From JBFIHF01 sp964411125 (GTDB lineage Bacteria; Myxococcota_A; Bradymonadia; Bradymonadales; Bradymonadaceae): 64,000 nt of DNA. The translations under genes and the position numbers were made by a program. The stretch lies in assembly GCA_964411125.1 (NCBI GenBank), contig CAYPJU010000018.1:1-64000 (forward strand), given 5' to 3'. Numbering within the stretch: the first letter of the stretch is position 1; every line of letters begins with the position of its first letter. Positions 36,174 to 44,732 of this stretch are shown here, piece after piece. The notes beneath the pieces are model-generated. The model saw only the letters and a program-made list of their open reading frames with translations, was not told where the DNA came from and did no database searches.

Positions 36174-36550
36174 TGCGTTGCCTGGACCGCTCGGACCGCG
36201 CCGCTCCGGTCGTCGTTCCAGCGCAGACATCGGACGAAGACGAGCGTGCCGAGCGCGTCGTGCGCTGCGTCGAGTGCGACCATCCGGTCGCCCACGATCG
36301 CGACCGTGTGGAGGTCGATGGCCGCCACGATCACGTCTTCACCAATCCCCACGGATATACGTTCCACATCGCCTGCTTCGGCGACGCATTCGGCGCCACG
36401 GAAGCGGGCGAACCGAGCGCCGAGTGGGCGTGGTTCGTGGGGACGGAGTGGAGGCTTGCGGTCTGCGGCGGATGTTTCGCGCACCTCGGGTGGTCCTTCC
36501 GAGGCGACACGCGGCAATTCTGGGGCTTCGTCGTGCAACGGATCCGCTGA
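36173..36550 (+). CDS. CULT-domain protein (cereblon-like)
   Basis: 125 residues, essentially one CULT domain after a 28-residue lead. Zinc Cys 32, 35 (RCVEC) and 98, 101 (VCGGC). The aromatic cage Trp87, Trp93 and Trp107 shows the spacings of 6 and 14 found in human cereblon (W380, W386, W400), with Phe109 at the W400+2 position. FTNPHGYTFHIACFG and TRQFWGFV are also typical. CULT domains bind uracil-like and cyclic imide ligands; cereblon uses it for substrate capture and thalidomide. A soluble protein here; ligand unknown. Cotranscribed with small lipoprotein genes. Confidence 0.9.
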   Translation: MRCLDRSDRAAPVVVPAQTSDEDERAERVVRCVECDHPVAHDRDRVEVDGRHDHVFTNPHGYTFHIACFGDAFGATEAGEPSAEWAWFVGTEWRLAVCGGCFAHLGWSFRGDTRQFWGFVVQRIR

Positions 36551-36572
36551 GTCACACCGGCGTGTGTCAGGG

Positions 36573-36594
36573 CACGGGCGGGTCGTCGCCCGTG
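36573..36594. terminator. Hairpin between convergent genes
   Basis: CACGGGCG and CGCCCGTG form a perfect 8-bp stem with a 6-nt loop in the 75-bp gap between the CULT gene and the AgmX-like gene. No U-tract follows, so it may act as a bidirectional or weak terminator. Confidence 0.5.
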
Positions 36595-36625
36595 GATCCG
36601 GCCGATTCGTCCAGGCCCGCCGTGT

Positions 36626-37189
36626 TCAGGGAGGCAGGACGAACGGGTACTGCACCATGACGAGCCCACCGTCCTTGGACTGCGGCATCTTCCAGTCGCG
36701 GATCGACGACGTCATGCACGTCTCCATCGACTTGTTGTCGAGCGTCGACTTCTTCACGATCGCCGAGGCGACCTGCCCGGCGCCGTTGGACGTGATCGAC
36801 ATCAACACGCGGCCGGCGAGTCCCGGATTGTCGGGGAGCTCCTTCTTGTAGCACTCGTAGATCGAGTCCTTGTTGCGGCCGATCGTGCCGCGAACCTGCT
36901 CGGGGTCGACCTGGCCGGTCACTTTGAACCACGTCTGGAAGAACTCGTCCCCCTCGACGTTGGGGTCGGCGAAATCGGGGCCGGTCTCGGCGGGAGGTGC
37001 GGTCGTCTCGGTGGTCGCCGTCGCGGAAGCTTCCGCGGACGCGTCTCCGGTCGGCTCCTCCATCGAATCGTCCGTGGTCGTCTGCTGTTCGGTCGTGGTC
37101 TCGTCCGGCTTCTTGTCGGTCGAGGAGCCGCCGCAAGCACTCAAAGCGAGCGTGCAGGCGAACACCATCGCGTAGCGAGGCTTCGACAT
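36626..37189 (-). CDS. AgmX/PglI C-terminal-like lipoprotein
   Basis: 187 residues. AGGAG precedes the ATG. Lipoprotein signal YAMVFACTLALSAC, a Thr/Glu/Asp-rich linker to ~75, then the AgmX/PglI C-terminal domain: IGRNKDSIYECYKKEL, GRVLMSITSNGAGQV, METCMTSSIRDWKMP. In this TonB-C-like domain two Cys (IYECYK and METCMT) form a disulfide. The family is known from myxobacterial gliding and other envelope proteins, here in a free lipoprotein form. It follows a Ser/Thr kinase gene by 31 nt on the same strand. Confidence 0.85.
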   Translation of the reverse strand: MSKPRYAMVFACTLALSACGGSSTDKKPDETTTEQQTTTDDSMEEPTGDASAEASATATTETTAPPAETGPDFADPNVEGDEFFQTWFKVTGQVDPEQVRGTIGRNKDSIYECYKKELPDNPGLAGRVLMSITSNGAGQVASAIVKKSTLDNKSMETCMTSSIRDWKMPQSKDGGLVMVQYPFVLPP

Positions 37190-37220
37190 GTCTACTCCTG
37201 TTCGAAATTGGGTGACACCG

Positions 37221-39131
37221 TTATGCCACGTCGTTGGCCGTCCGGCCACCCTCGCCTGAGGGCACTTCGTCGACCAGGTTCGCCTGGTCTCGCCAGATGC
37301 GTGCGATCCACATGAGCATCAGGAAGTTGGAGCCCGCGAGCGCGAGATAGACCGAGCCGGGATGAAGCGCGGAAACGAGGGCTGCAGCAGAGCTCACGGC
37401 GAAGGGAAAGACGCCGTTGCGTCCCGAGATGGTGGCAGCGCCGGCGAAGCCGAGTCCGTAGAGGAGTTGTTCGGTGGCGAGGGAGATGTGGTGGGGGAGG
37501 TGGGCCACGAGCGCGACGGTCCGCAACACGGGGACGAAGAAGACCATCAGCGCGAAGAAGCTGAGGAGCTTTCGGTCTACGGCATTCAGCGTCGCGCGAC
37601 GGCGCAACACCTCGACCGTCGCCAGTACGAACACGATGACCATCACGGATTGCACCAGGTACCGGGTGGGGGTGAGCGGCTCCTCCCCCCACTTCGTCAT
37701 GAACCCGCCGACGAGGGGGATGACGGTCCAGACGACGACGGCGACCATCGCTGCAAACCATCGCGGACGAGCACCGATCCGCGGGTCGTTCTCGGAGCGG
37801 GACGACTGCAACTCCTCGATCTCCAACTGGCGCGCGCGCGCGCGGTCGAGCGCCGCGTCGAGCCGCGCGGTGAGTTCGGGCGGTGGTCTGTCGTACTCCG
37901 CGAGGAGCGCTCCCGCGACGGAGAGGTGACCGCGCCCCAGCTCCCAGTCGAACATGAGGGCGAGCCACCGTTCGTTGGCGCGTATCGCGGTCGGATTCTC
38001 GGCCCAGGTGGAGAGCGCTTGCCGCAGCCCGAACCGCGTCTCTGCGCCGAGCGCCGTGACCCGACCTTCGTCGGTCCCGTCGGCCATCGCGAGTTCCATG
38101 TCGCGGATGCGCCGCTCCGACTCGACGGCGAGCTTCTCGGACGTCCGGTGCGATCGATAGCGAACGAGCGCGAGCCGCATTTCGTCGGCCGAATCGAAGC
38201 GCTGCGCGGGGTCGGCGGCCATCGCTCTCTGGCAGATGGCGACGAGCTCGGGGGACCCTTCGATCGGCTCGACGGGGGACTCGTAAGCGTGCCGCAGCGC
38301 CTCGAACAGAGTCTCTCCACGGTGGGGCGGTTCACCGGTGAGGATCTCGTAGAGCACCGCTCCGAGGAGGTAGACGTCGGTGAAGGTCCCGAGGGCCGAT
38401 CCGTCGCCGAGCGTCATTTCAGGCGCCATGTAGGATGGCGTGCCAACGATCTGATCGGCGTCGCCGACCCAGTCGATCCTCTGCGACTTCTCGGGGTTCG
38501 TGGTGACGGCCAGGCCCCAGTCGACGAGATAGACCTCGCCGTAGCGGCCGAGCATCACGTTCTCGGGTTTGATGTCGCGATGGAGGATCGCCCGGTCGTG
38601 GGCGAAGTGAACGGCCCGACAGACCTGTTCGAGGATCTCGAGGTTCCACTCGAGGGGCTCCATCAGGTCGTGATCCGGGGCGGAACCGACATCATCGATG
38701 CATTCGGACCACGGGATTCCTTCCACCCGCTTCATCAGCAGGACCGGCGCGCCATCCTCGGTCGCGGCGAGGGTGTAGATCGGTACGATGTTGGGGTGTT
38801 CGAGGCTACCCGCCACGGTCGCTTCGGAGAGGAGGTATCGACGTTGGCGTTCGGTATGTCCCTCGCGCAGCGTCTTGGCCGCGACGTCTCGCCCGAGCGA
38901 AACCTGATGTGCGGAGCGGACGACCGCCGTCCCTCCCTCGCCGATCGTCTCACCGAGCCGAAATTCGGCGGTCTCTGGAACGGCCGTCAGAGGACGAGTC
39001 TGTGCGCTCTCCGGGCGGCCCGGCGAATCGCGGCGCATCGTCGGAGGGTCGGGCCGGAGGACCGTGTGGGCCGGAAGTGTCGCGTCGAGCCTCAACGACT
39101 CGAAATGTCGGCGGAACTGCTGTTCGTCCAT
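37221..39131 (-). CDS. Membrane Ser/Thr protein kinase
   Basis: 636 residues. Kinase domain about 55-335: loop GEGGTAVVRS, Lys in VAAKTLRE, HRDIKPEN with Asp186, and DWG with Asp204 in place of DFG, as seen in several bacterial kinases. GTPSYMAPEM follows. A helical, charged linker runs to ~475, and five or six membrane helices end the protein (for example MVAVVVWTVIPLVGGF, SVMVIVFVLATVEVL, FFALMVFFVPVL). The membrane part could be the sensor. A lipoprotein with AgmX-like domain is downstream in the same direction. Confidence 0.93.
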   Translation of the reverse strand: MDEQQFRRHFESLRLDATLPAHTVLRPDPPTMRRDSPGRPESAQTRPLTAVPETAEFRLGETIGEGGTAVVRSAHQVSLGRDVAAKTLREGHTERQRRYLLSEATVAGSLEHPNIVPIYTLAATEDGAPVLLMKRVEGIPWSECIDDVGSAPDHDLMEPLEWNLEILEQVCRAVHFAHDRAILHRDIKPENVMLGRYGEVYLVDWGLAVTTNPEKSQRIDWVGDADQIVGTPSYMAPEMTLGDGSALGTFTDVYLLGAVLYEILTGEPPHRGETLFEALRHAYESPVEPIEGSPELVAICQRAMAADPAQRFDSADEMRLALVRYRSHRTSEKLAVESERRIRDMELAMADGTDEGRVTALGAETRFGLRQALSTWAENPTAIRANERWLALMFDWELGRGHLSVAGALLAEYDRPPPELTARLDAALDRARARQLEIEELQSSRSENDPRIGARPRWFAAMVAVVVWTVIPLVGGFMTKWGEEPLTPTRYLVQSVMVIVFVLATVEVLRRRATLNAVDRKLLSFFALMVFFVPVLRTVALVAHLPHHISLATEQLLYGLGFAGAATISGRNGVFPFAVSSAAALVSALHPGSVYLALAGSNFLMLMWIARIWRDQANLVDEVPSGEGGRTANDVA

Positions 39132-39273
39132 CCCTCCATGGAAGCATCGCTACCGCTTCCGACTCAAGCGTCTTCTCACGGAGGTTCGTTCGGCGGGTGA
39201 TCGGTTCGAGCCGAGTCGGTTCGAGTCGTCAGGGTGTTGGTCAGAGCGGGGCCCGGTTTTTTCAGAAGAAAAA

Positions 39274-39302
39274 TTGCCAGCTCAGTGCCCCTGTCCTATA
39301 AA
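39274..39302 (+). promoter_or_regulatory. Sigma-70-type promoter
   Basis: TTGCCA at 39274 and TATAAA at 39297 are separated by exactly 17 nt. Each box differs from consensus by one base, making it the best promoter found by eye in the window. It points at the small gene at 39414, leaving a leader of about 105 nt that contains no obvious hairpin. Confidence 0.75.
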
Positions 39303-39413
39303 GGGGGTGCGTGAAACGGTCTTCGCGCAAAGTCGCACGGAATGCCGACGATCGTCGGTCCATACGTTAGCGTCATCCAGCAATTTGCCCTCTGGATCTC
39401 GTAGAGGTTTACC

Positions 39414-39716
39414 TTGACGGACAAGAAGAAAACACAAACCCGGTCCACCGTCACCGAGACGACTGATGGACAGTTCGCGGAGCTCACTCCCACCGAGGAG
39501 AAGGCTCTCCGGATGCTCCATGGTCTGACCGAGGACGACAGCCACGAGCTGAAATTCGGACTGGGTGCCAACGCCGATACCCGGCTGAAGCTGGCGATGA
39601 TGGAGAAACATCTCCTCGACGCCTTTCAGTGGGGCGAGCTCGCGACTTTCGAGATCAGCGACGAGCACGTCTCCGCGAAAGCGCGCATCATCGACCGACT
39701 TCGTAACGACGACTGA
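39414..39716 (+). CDS. Small acidic protein, 100 residues, unknown
   Basis: Starts at a TTG preceded by AGAGG. The first 20 residues are polar and Lys/Thr-rich (TDKKKTQTRSTVTETT); the rest is helical (LTPTEEKALRMLHGLTEDDSHELKFGLGAN, MMEKHLLDAFQWGELATFEI). No signal, Cys or membrane helix. I do not recognise a family. With its own strong promoter and terminator it is a separate, probably well-expressed transcription unit. Confidence 0.75.
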   Translation: MTDKKKTQTRSTVTETTDGQFAELTPTEEKALRMLHGLTEDDSHELKFGLGANADTRLKLAMMEKHLLDAFQWGELATFEISDEHVSAKARIIDRLRNDD

Positions 39717-39761
39717 GCTGCACCAAATCTGGCGTCGCATCAGCCGCCATGAGGCTTTACC

Positions 39762-39794
39762 ATCCCCCTGGATCGTATCCCGGGGGATTTTTTT
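39762..39794 (+). terminator. Rho-independent terminator after the 100-residue gene
   Basis: ATCCCCC and GGGGGAT arms, with GGA/TCC extending the stem past one mismatch and a TCGTA loop, are followed by seven T. It begins 46 nt after the stop and lies just before the G1P dehydrogenase gene. Confidence 0.9.
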
Positions 39795-39809
39795 GTTCGC
39801 GAGCACAGC

Positions 39810-41150
39810 ATGAACGAGTACCAGGAAATTCTCGATCGTCACGCCGACGTCCTCGACACCCGCGCCATCGTGGTGGAGCGCGGAGCGCTCGACGGAGCGC
39901 CCGAGCTGTTGGCCGAACATCTGCCGCAGGGGCGTTGGCTCGTCTGCGTGGACGAGAACACCGAGCGGGTCGCCGGCGCCCGTCTGATCGAACTTCTGCA
40001 AGCGCGAGGAGTCGAGGTCGTCCGTTGCCTGGTACCGACGGACCCGGGGGAAAAGTTCCCGATGTGCGACGACGCGCGGGTCGAGTGGTTCGAGCAACAG
40101 CTCGTCGAGTTTTCGGGGGTCGCGGGGATCGCGGTCGGCAGTGGGACGATCAATGACATCGTAAAGCTCGCTTGCTCGCGCCGCCAGATTCCGATGGCGT
40201 GCATCGGCACCGCCCCGAGCATGAACGGCTTCACGTCGGGGATCGCCGCGGTGCTCTCCGAGGGGGTGAAGACGACGCAGGCGTGCACCGCTCCACGGGT
40301 AGTGATCGCAGACCTCGACGTCATGGCGGAGGCGCCGGCTCGCATGATCCAGAGCGGCCTCGGAGACCTTCTCAGCAAGCCGGTCTCCAACTCGGACTGG
40401 GCGCTCAGCGCGCGGCTCATCGGCTCGGCCCATTCCAAAGAGGCGATGGCGATCATCGAGGCGGGGACGCGGATGCTCGACGGGGTGGCGGCAAAGCTCC
40501 CTTCGCGGGACCGCGAGGCGGTCGGCGGGTTGTGCGGCTCCCTCATGCTGTCGGGCCTCGCCATGTCCGTCGCGGGATCGTCGAGCCCTGCTTCGGGCGG
40601 TGAACACCTCGTGAGCCATTTCATCGACATGACCGCGCACGCCTTCGATCTGCCGTACGATTTCCACGGTTGTCAGGTCGGCGTCGGCACCCTCACGACG
40701 GCGCTCTTCTACGAGCGCTTTCGAGCGCTCGACCCCGCATCGATCGACATCGACGCGCTGGTGGAAAGCCACGAGCCGTGGTCGGAGTATCGAGAGGTGC
40801 TGAAGGAACGGTTCGGGCCCCTCTTCGATGCCGTCGAGAAGCACGCGCGGCCGGGCTACCCGAGCGCCGACACGCTTCGCGAGCGCCTCACGCGCATCGT
40901 CGACGAGTGGGAAGAGCTGCAGGCCGACATCGCCAGCGGCCTTCGAACGTCGCAGTCCCTCGAGGACGAGCTGACCGCCGCCGGCTGCCCGGTTCGGTTC
41001 GCCGACCTGGGCGTCGATCGCGACCGCGCGCGCGCTTCGATCGCGCACTCCAAAGACATCCGAAACCGCTACACGATCCTGCACGTCGCATGGGAGCTCG
41101 GTCTGCTCGACGAGTGGACCGACGAAGCGCTCGGCCGACTCTACGAGTGA
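39810..41150 (+). CDS. sn-glycerol-1-phosphate dehydrogenase (AraM/EgsA type)
   Basis: 446 residues of the iron-containing/G1P dehydrogenase fold. NAD site GIAVGSGTINDIVKLA, then IGTAPSMNGFTSG, IQSGLGDLLSKPVSNSDW (Asp metal ligand) and ASGGEHLVSHFID (His ligand). Together these fit the AraM-type G1P dehydrogenases, which reduce dihydroxyacetone phosphate to sn-glycerol-1-phosphate, the archaeal lipid backbone. In Bacillus AraM serves prenylglyceryl lipids. No prenyl or GGGP synthase gene is near. Its end overlaps the DMT transporter by four nt (GTGA). Confidence 0.87.
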   Translation: MNEYQEILDRHADVLDTRAIVVERGALDGAPELLAEHLPQGRWLVCVDENTERVAGARLIELLQARGVEVVRCLVPTDPGEKFPMCDDARVEWFEQQLVEFSGVAGIAVGSGTINDIVKLACSRRQIPMACIGTAPSMNGFTSGIAAVLSEGVKTTQACTAPRVVIADLDVMAEAPARMIQSGLGDLLSKPVSNSDWALSARLIGSAHSKEAMAIIEAGTRMLDGVAAKLPSRDREAVGGLCGSLMLSGLAMSVAGSSSPASGGEHLVSHFIDMTAHAFDLPYDFHGCQVGVGTLTTALFYERFRALDPASIDIDALVESHEPWSEYREVLKERFGPLFDAVEKHARPGYPSADTLRERLTRIVDEWEELQADIASGLRTSQSLEDELTAAGCPVRFADLGVDRDRARASIAHSKDIRNRYTILHVAWELGLLDEWTDEALGRLYE

Positions 41151-42043
41151 CCTCCGAGCCGCAGCAACGCATCCCGCCCGGGCTCCGCTTCATGGCGGAG
41201 TCCTCGCTCTACTTCAGCCTCATGAGCGTTTGCGTCAAGTGGGCGAGCGAGCGCGGCGTCCCCTGGGAGCAGCTCGTTTTCGCGCGGTCCATCTTCGCGG
41301 TCGTCGTCACCTGGGTGTGGCTCAAGAAACTGGGCATCGACCCGTGGGGCAATCAGAAAGGTTGGCTCGTCAGCCGGGGCGTCTTCGGCGTGATGGCACT
41401 GATGTGCTTCTACTACGCGTTGTCGAGCTTGCCCCTCGGGGACGCGACGGTCATCCAGTTCACGAACCCCGCCTTCGTCGGTGTTTTCGCCGTCTTCTTG
41501 CTCGGCGAGCGCCTGCGCCCGCAGTACCTGTTAGCGACGGGTGCGTGCCTCGTGGGGGTCGCACTCGTGGCGCAGCCGTCGTTTCTATTCGGGGAGTCGC
41601 GCCTGCCCCTCGATGACGTCGGCATTGCGCTGTCGGGAGCGGTGGTCAGCGGTATCTCCTACACGATCGTGCGCAGGCTGGGCCGCACCGAACATTCGCT
41701 CGTCACCGTCCTCTATTTCCCGCTGGTGGCCGCGCCGATCACACTGCCGCTCGCCATTGCTGCCGGGTACGTCCCCAATCTCGGTGACCTGGTCCCGATG
41801 TTCGGGGTGGGGTTCTTCTCGCAGCTCGCGCAGGTCCGCATGACCGAGGGCCTCAAGCTCGAGTCGGCGGCCCGCGCGACGGCGGTCACTTATCTGCAGG
41901 TCGTCTTCGCGTTCGTGTGGGGCGTCGCCCTCTTCGACGAAGTGCCGACTGTTCTGACCGTGGCGGGCGCTGGGATCATCGTGGTCACCACGGCGCTCGT
42001 GAGCCTGTCGCGAAAGCGCGGGAACGGTGCCCGAATGGACTAG
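41147..42043 (+). CDS. EamA/DMT family transporter
   Basis: 298 residues with about ten membrane helices in two EamA repeats. Typical segments: YFSLMSVCVKWASERG, FYYALSSLPLGDATVIQFTNP in the first repeat, and YLQVVFAFVWGVALFDEVPT in the second. The GTG start overlaps the G1P dehydrogenase stop, giving a protein of usual length with a short cytoplasmic lead. DMT proteins export small metabolites; the substrate is unknown, though coupling to the dehydrogenase is suggestive. Confidence 0.88.
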   Translation: MTSEPQQRIPPGLRFMAESSLYFSLMSVCVKWASERGVPWEQLVFARSIFAVVVTWVWLKKLGIDPWGNQKGWLVSRGVFGVMALMCFYYALSSLPLGDATVIQFTNPAFVGVFAVFLLGERLRPQYLLATGACLVGVALVAQPSFLFGESRLPLDDVGIALSGAVVSGISYTIVRRLGRTEHSLVTVLYFPLVAAPITLPLAIAAGYVPNLGDLVPMFGVGFFSQLAQVRMTEGLKLESAARATAVTYLQVVFAFVWGVALFDEVPTVLTVAGAGIIVVTTALVSLSRKRGNGARMD

Positions 42044-42170
42044 CGAGGGTGCTCGATGGCCAGGGGCGGCGAGACGGTCGTTCCGGTGGTCTCGGGGAGG
42101 GCCGAATCTGCGATCGAACCTGCGGTCGGACTCTGCTATGACGGCATCGAATTCGACGCAAGGAGACGTG

Positions 42171-44726
42171 ATGCGGAAGTCGGCCCTGATCCTCGCCCTC
42201 GTAGCCGTTTGTGCGCCGGCTTGTCGCAAGACCGCGCCGACCACGACGCCCCCGGCGACCGAACAGACGAGCGAAGCGACGGCGACGGAAGTTCGCGCGC
42301 CGAAGCGAACCATCCTGTTCATCGGGGACGGGATGGGGGTCGGGCAATTGTCCGCCGCGGCGTACATGGGGGGGGGACCCCTCCGGATGATGCAGATGCC
42401 GCACATGGCGTGGACGACGACCCACGAATACGAGTTCCTCACTACCGAGTCCGCGTCGTCGGCGTCGGCGCTGTCGACCGGCCACAAGGCGCACTACGAG
42501 GGGATCTCGGTCGCCCCCGGAACGACCGAGGAGCAGGAGGCGGACCCGGCGCAGCATACGGAGACGTTGCTCGAGCTCGCCGCCGCCGCCGACCTGGGGA
42601 CGGGGCTGATCGCCACCAGCCGCATCATGCACGCGACCCCCGCCGCCTTCGAGGCACACCGCTACCATCGTCACCAGTACGAAGGCATCGCGAGTGACCT
42701 CGTCGACAGCGAGCTTCACGTGATGATGGGCGCCGGCTACGAGGCGATGAAGTTCGGGGAGAACGATTACTGGGCGAAGCTGAAAGAGAAGGGGTGGCAC
42801 ACGGCGACGACCCCCGAGGAGCTCGCGGCGCGGCCCGAGGGGACGCGCGTGGCGGCCCTCTTCCACCCGCAGAACATGCCGTTCGTCCTGGCGGACGAGC
42901 CCCGCGCGATGTCGCTCGCCGAGATGGTCGAACGCACGATGGCGATCCTCGACGCGGATCATCCCGACGGCTGGGTTCTGGTCGTCGAAGGGTCGTTCCC
43001 CGACTGGTGTGCTCACAGCCTCGACATGGTTTGCGCGGCCCACGAGTCGGCGGATCTCGACCGTGCCGTCGCGAAGGCGCTCGACTACGCCGAGGACCGC
43101 GAGGACACGCTCGTCGTCGCCACCGCCGACCACGAGACCGGCGGGCTCACGGTGCTCGACCCGGACCGGTCGGAGCAGTTTTCGAAGATCCTGGGCGGGG
43201 ACGAAGCGGCCGCGAAGCTCGCCGAGCTCCCGAACGCGGAGGAGCCGAGCCCACCCCCTTTCCAGCACATGGAGGTGGGGGAGTGGGGAATGACGAAGCT
43301 CGCCGATCGGCGGGCGACCCTCGTCGCCGGACACTTCTCGATGGCGAGTCGCGCGAGATGGCAGCGTGACGACCGGTTCTACGCGGCGCACTCCCCGGAG
43401 ATGGTCGCCGTCTTCGCGGCGGGGCCGGGCGCCGAGGTCGTGACCGATGCTCGCGACAACGCCGACGTCGGCAAGGCGCTTCGCGATCTGGTGGCGCGTG
43501 GCGCGAGGGGGGAATCGCTGAGCATCGCCTCCACGAAGTCGGCCCGCCCGAAAAACGTCGTGCTCCTGATCGGCGACGGGATGGGGGCGAGCGCCGTGAC
43601 GGCGGCGCACTATTTCCTCGGCGGCGCGACGATGGTCGAGCTTCCCGTCCATGGGATGGTCGCGACCCACGCGGTCGACGGGGTAGTGAACGACTCGCCG
43701 GGAAGCGGCACGGCGCTCTCGTCCGGCATTCGAACCGGCAAAGCGTTCCTCGGGCTGCAGGTCGACGGCGAGTCGACGAAGCCGGTCGTGACGGCGCTGG
43801 AGGTCGCCGAGTCGAAGGGACGTTCGACGGGGATCATCACCACCACCTCCGTCACTCACGCTACGCCGGCGGCGTTTTATGCCCACCGCGACAGCCGTGA
43901 CGAGCAAGCCGGGATCGTCGACGACCTCGTGACGCTGCGTCAGCGGGTGCCGGGTAGTGACGGGATCGAGCTACTGTGGGGGGGCGGTCGCGCCGACATC
44001 GATACGGCGGCGCGAACGAAACTCGCGGAGCAGGGTTACGACATCACCGAGACGTTCCCCGTGACCGGCGATGGTCCTTCGATCGCGTTGTTGGCGGAGA
44101 CGGCGCTGGCGAAGGCGAGGTTTCGCCGCGACGACGGTCAGCCCGGAACGCCGACGCTCGCCGAGATGACTGCCGCGGCGCTCGAGCGCATGGCGGGGGA
44201 CGAAGACGGCTTTCTCCTCGTCGTGGAGGGGGGGCAGATCGACTGGTACCAGCATGAGCTCGCCCGCGACACGGCGGTCCTCGAGGAGATGCGCGATTTC
44301 GACGAAGCGGTCGCGATCGCGGACCGGTTCGCGGCCGAGCGGGGGGACACCCTCGTCATCGTGACGGCCGACCACTCCCACTCGATGTCTCTGCTCGACA
44401 ATCACTACGCGTTCGAGAGCGGCCGATGCAGCGTGGCCAAACAATGCGGGGGTGAGTTCGAGTTCATCGGGATCGAAGTGAAGACGGATCGCATCCCGAA
44501 CGCGGAGGGTTTTGCGAACGTCGCACTGCAAGGGAACTACGCACCGCCGATGATGCACTTACAGTATCCATGGCCGGTGCAGGAGGCTGCGTTCCGCGTC
44601 GACGTCTCGGCTCCGCACTCCGCCAACTTCGTCCCCGTCTTCGCTCGCGGTCCATGGTCGGCCCGGCTGGGCGGATTCGTCGACCAACCCGAGATCGGGC
44701 AGCTCCTGCTGGAGTGGGCCCGCTGA
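42171..44726 (+). CDS. Lipoprotein with two fused alkaline phosphatase domains
   Basis: 851 residues, double the normal size. Perfect AAGGAG upstream; signal ends ALVAVCAPAC. Domain 1 (~45-440): FIGDGMG Asp53, Ser94 in TESASSAS, MHATPAAF, EGSFPDWCAH and TADHETGG. Domain 2 (~460-851): Asp469, Ser509 in NDSPGSG, THATPAAF, EGGQIDWYQH and TADHSHS, then SAPHSANFVPVF. Both keep a Ser nucleophile and the zinc/magnesium ligands, but domain 1 has Glu at the usual Asp-Ser step. It should release phosphate outside the cytoplasm. An Ala/Thr linker follows the lipobox. Confidence 0.9.
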   Translation: MRKSALILALVAVCAPACRKTAPTTTPPATEQTSEATATEVRAPKRTILFIGDGMGVGQLSAAAYMGGGPLRMMQMPHMAWTTTHEYEFLTTESASSASALSTGHKAHYEGISVAPGTTEEQEADPAQHTETLLELAAAADLGTGLIATSRIMHATPAAFEAHRYHRHQYEGIASDLVDSELHVMMGAGYEAMKFGENDYWAKLKEKGWHTATTPEELAARPEGTRVAALFHPQNMPFVLADEPRAMSLAEMVERTMAILDADHPDGWVLVVEGSFPDWCAHSLDMVCAAHESADLDRAVAKALDYAEDREDTLVVATADHETGGLTVLDPDRSEQFSKILGGDEAAAKLAELPNAEEPSPPPFQHMEVGEWGMTKLADRRATLVAGHFSMASRARWQRDDRFYAAHSPEMVAVFAAGPGAEVVTDARDNADVGKALRDLVARGARGESLSIASTKSARPKNVVLLIGDGMGASAVTAAHYFLGGATMVELPVHGMVATHAVDGVVNDSPGSGTALSSGIRTGKAFLGLQVDGESTKPVVTALEVAESKGRSTGIITTTSVTHATPAAFYAHRDSRDEQAGIVDDLVTLRQRVPGSDGIELLWGGGRADIDTAARTKLAEQGYDITETFPVTGDGPSIALLAETALAKARFRRDDGQPGTPTLAEMTAAALERMAGDEDGFLLVVEGGQIDWYQHELARDTAVLEEMRDFDEAVAIADRFAAERGDTLVIVTADHSHSMSLLDNHYAFESGRCSVAKQCGGEFEFIGIEVKTDRIPNAEGFANVALQGNYAPPMMHLQYPWPVQEAAFRVDVSAPHSANFVPVFARGPWSARLGGFVDQPEIGQLLLEWAR

Positions 44727-44732
44727 GGCCAC

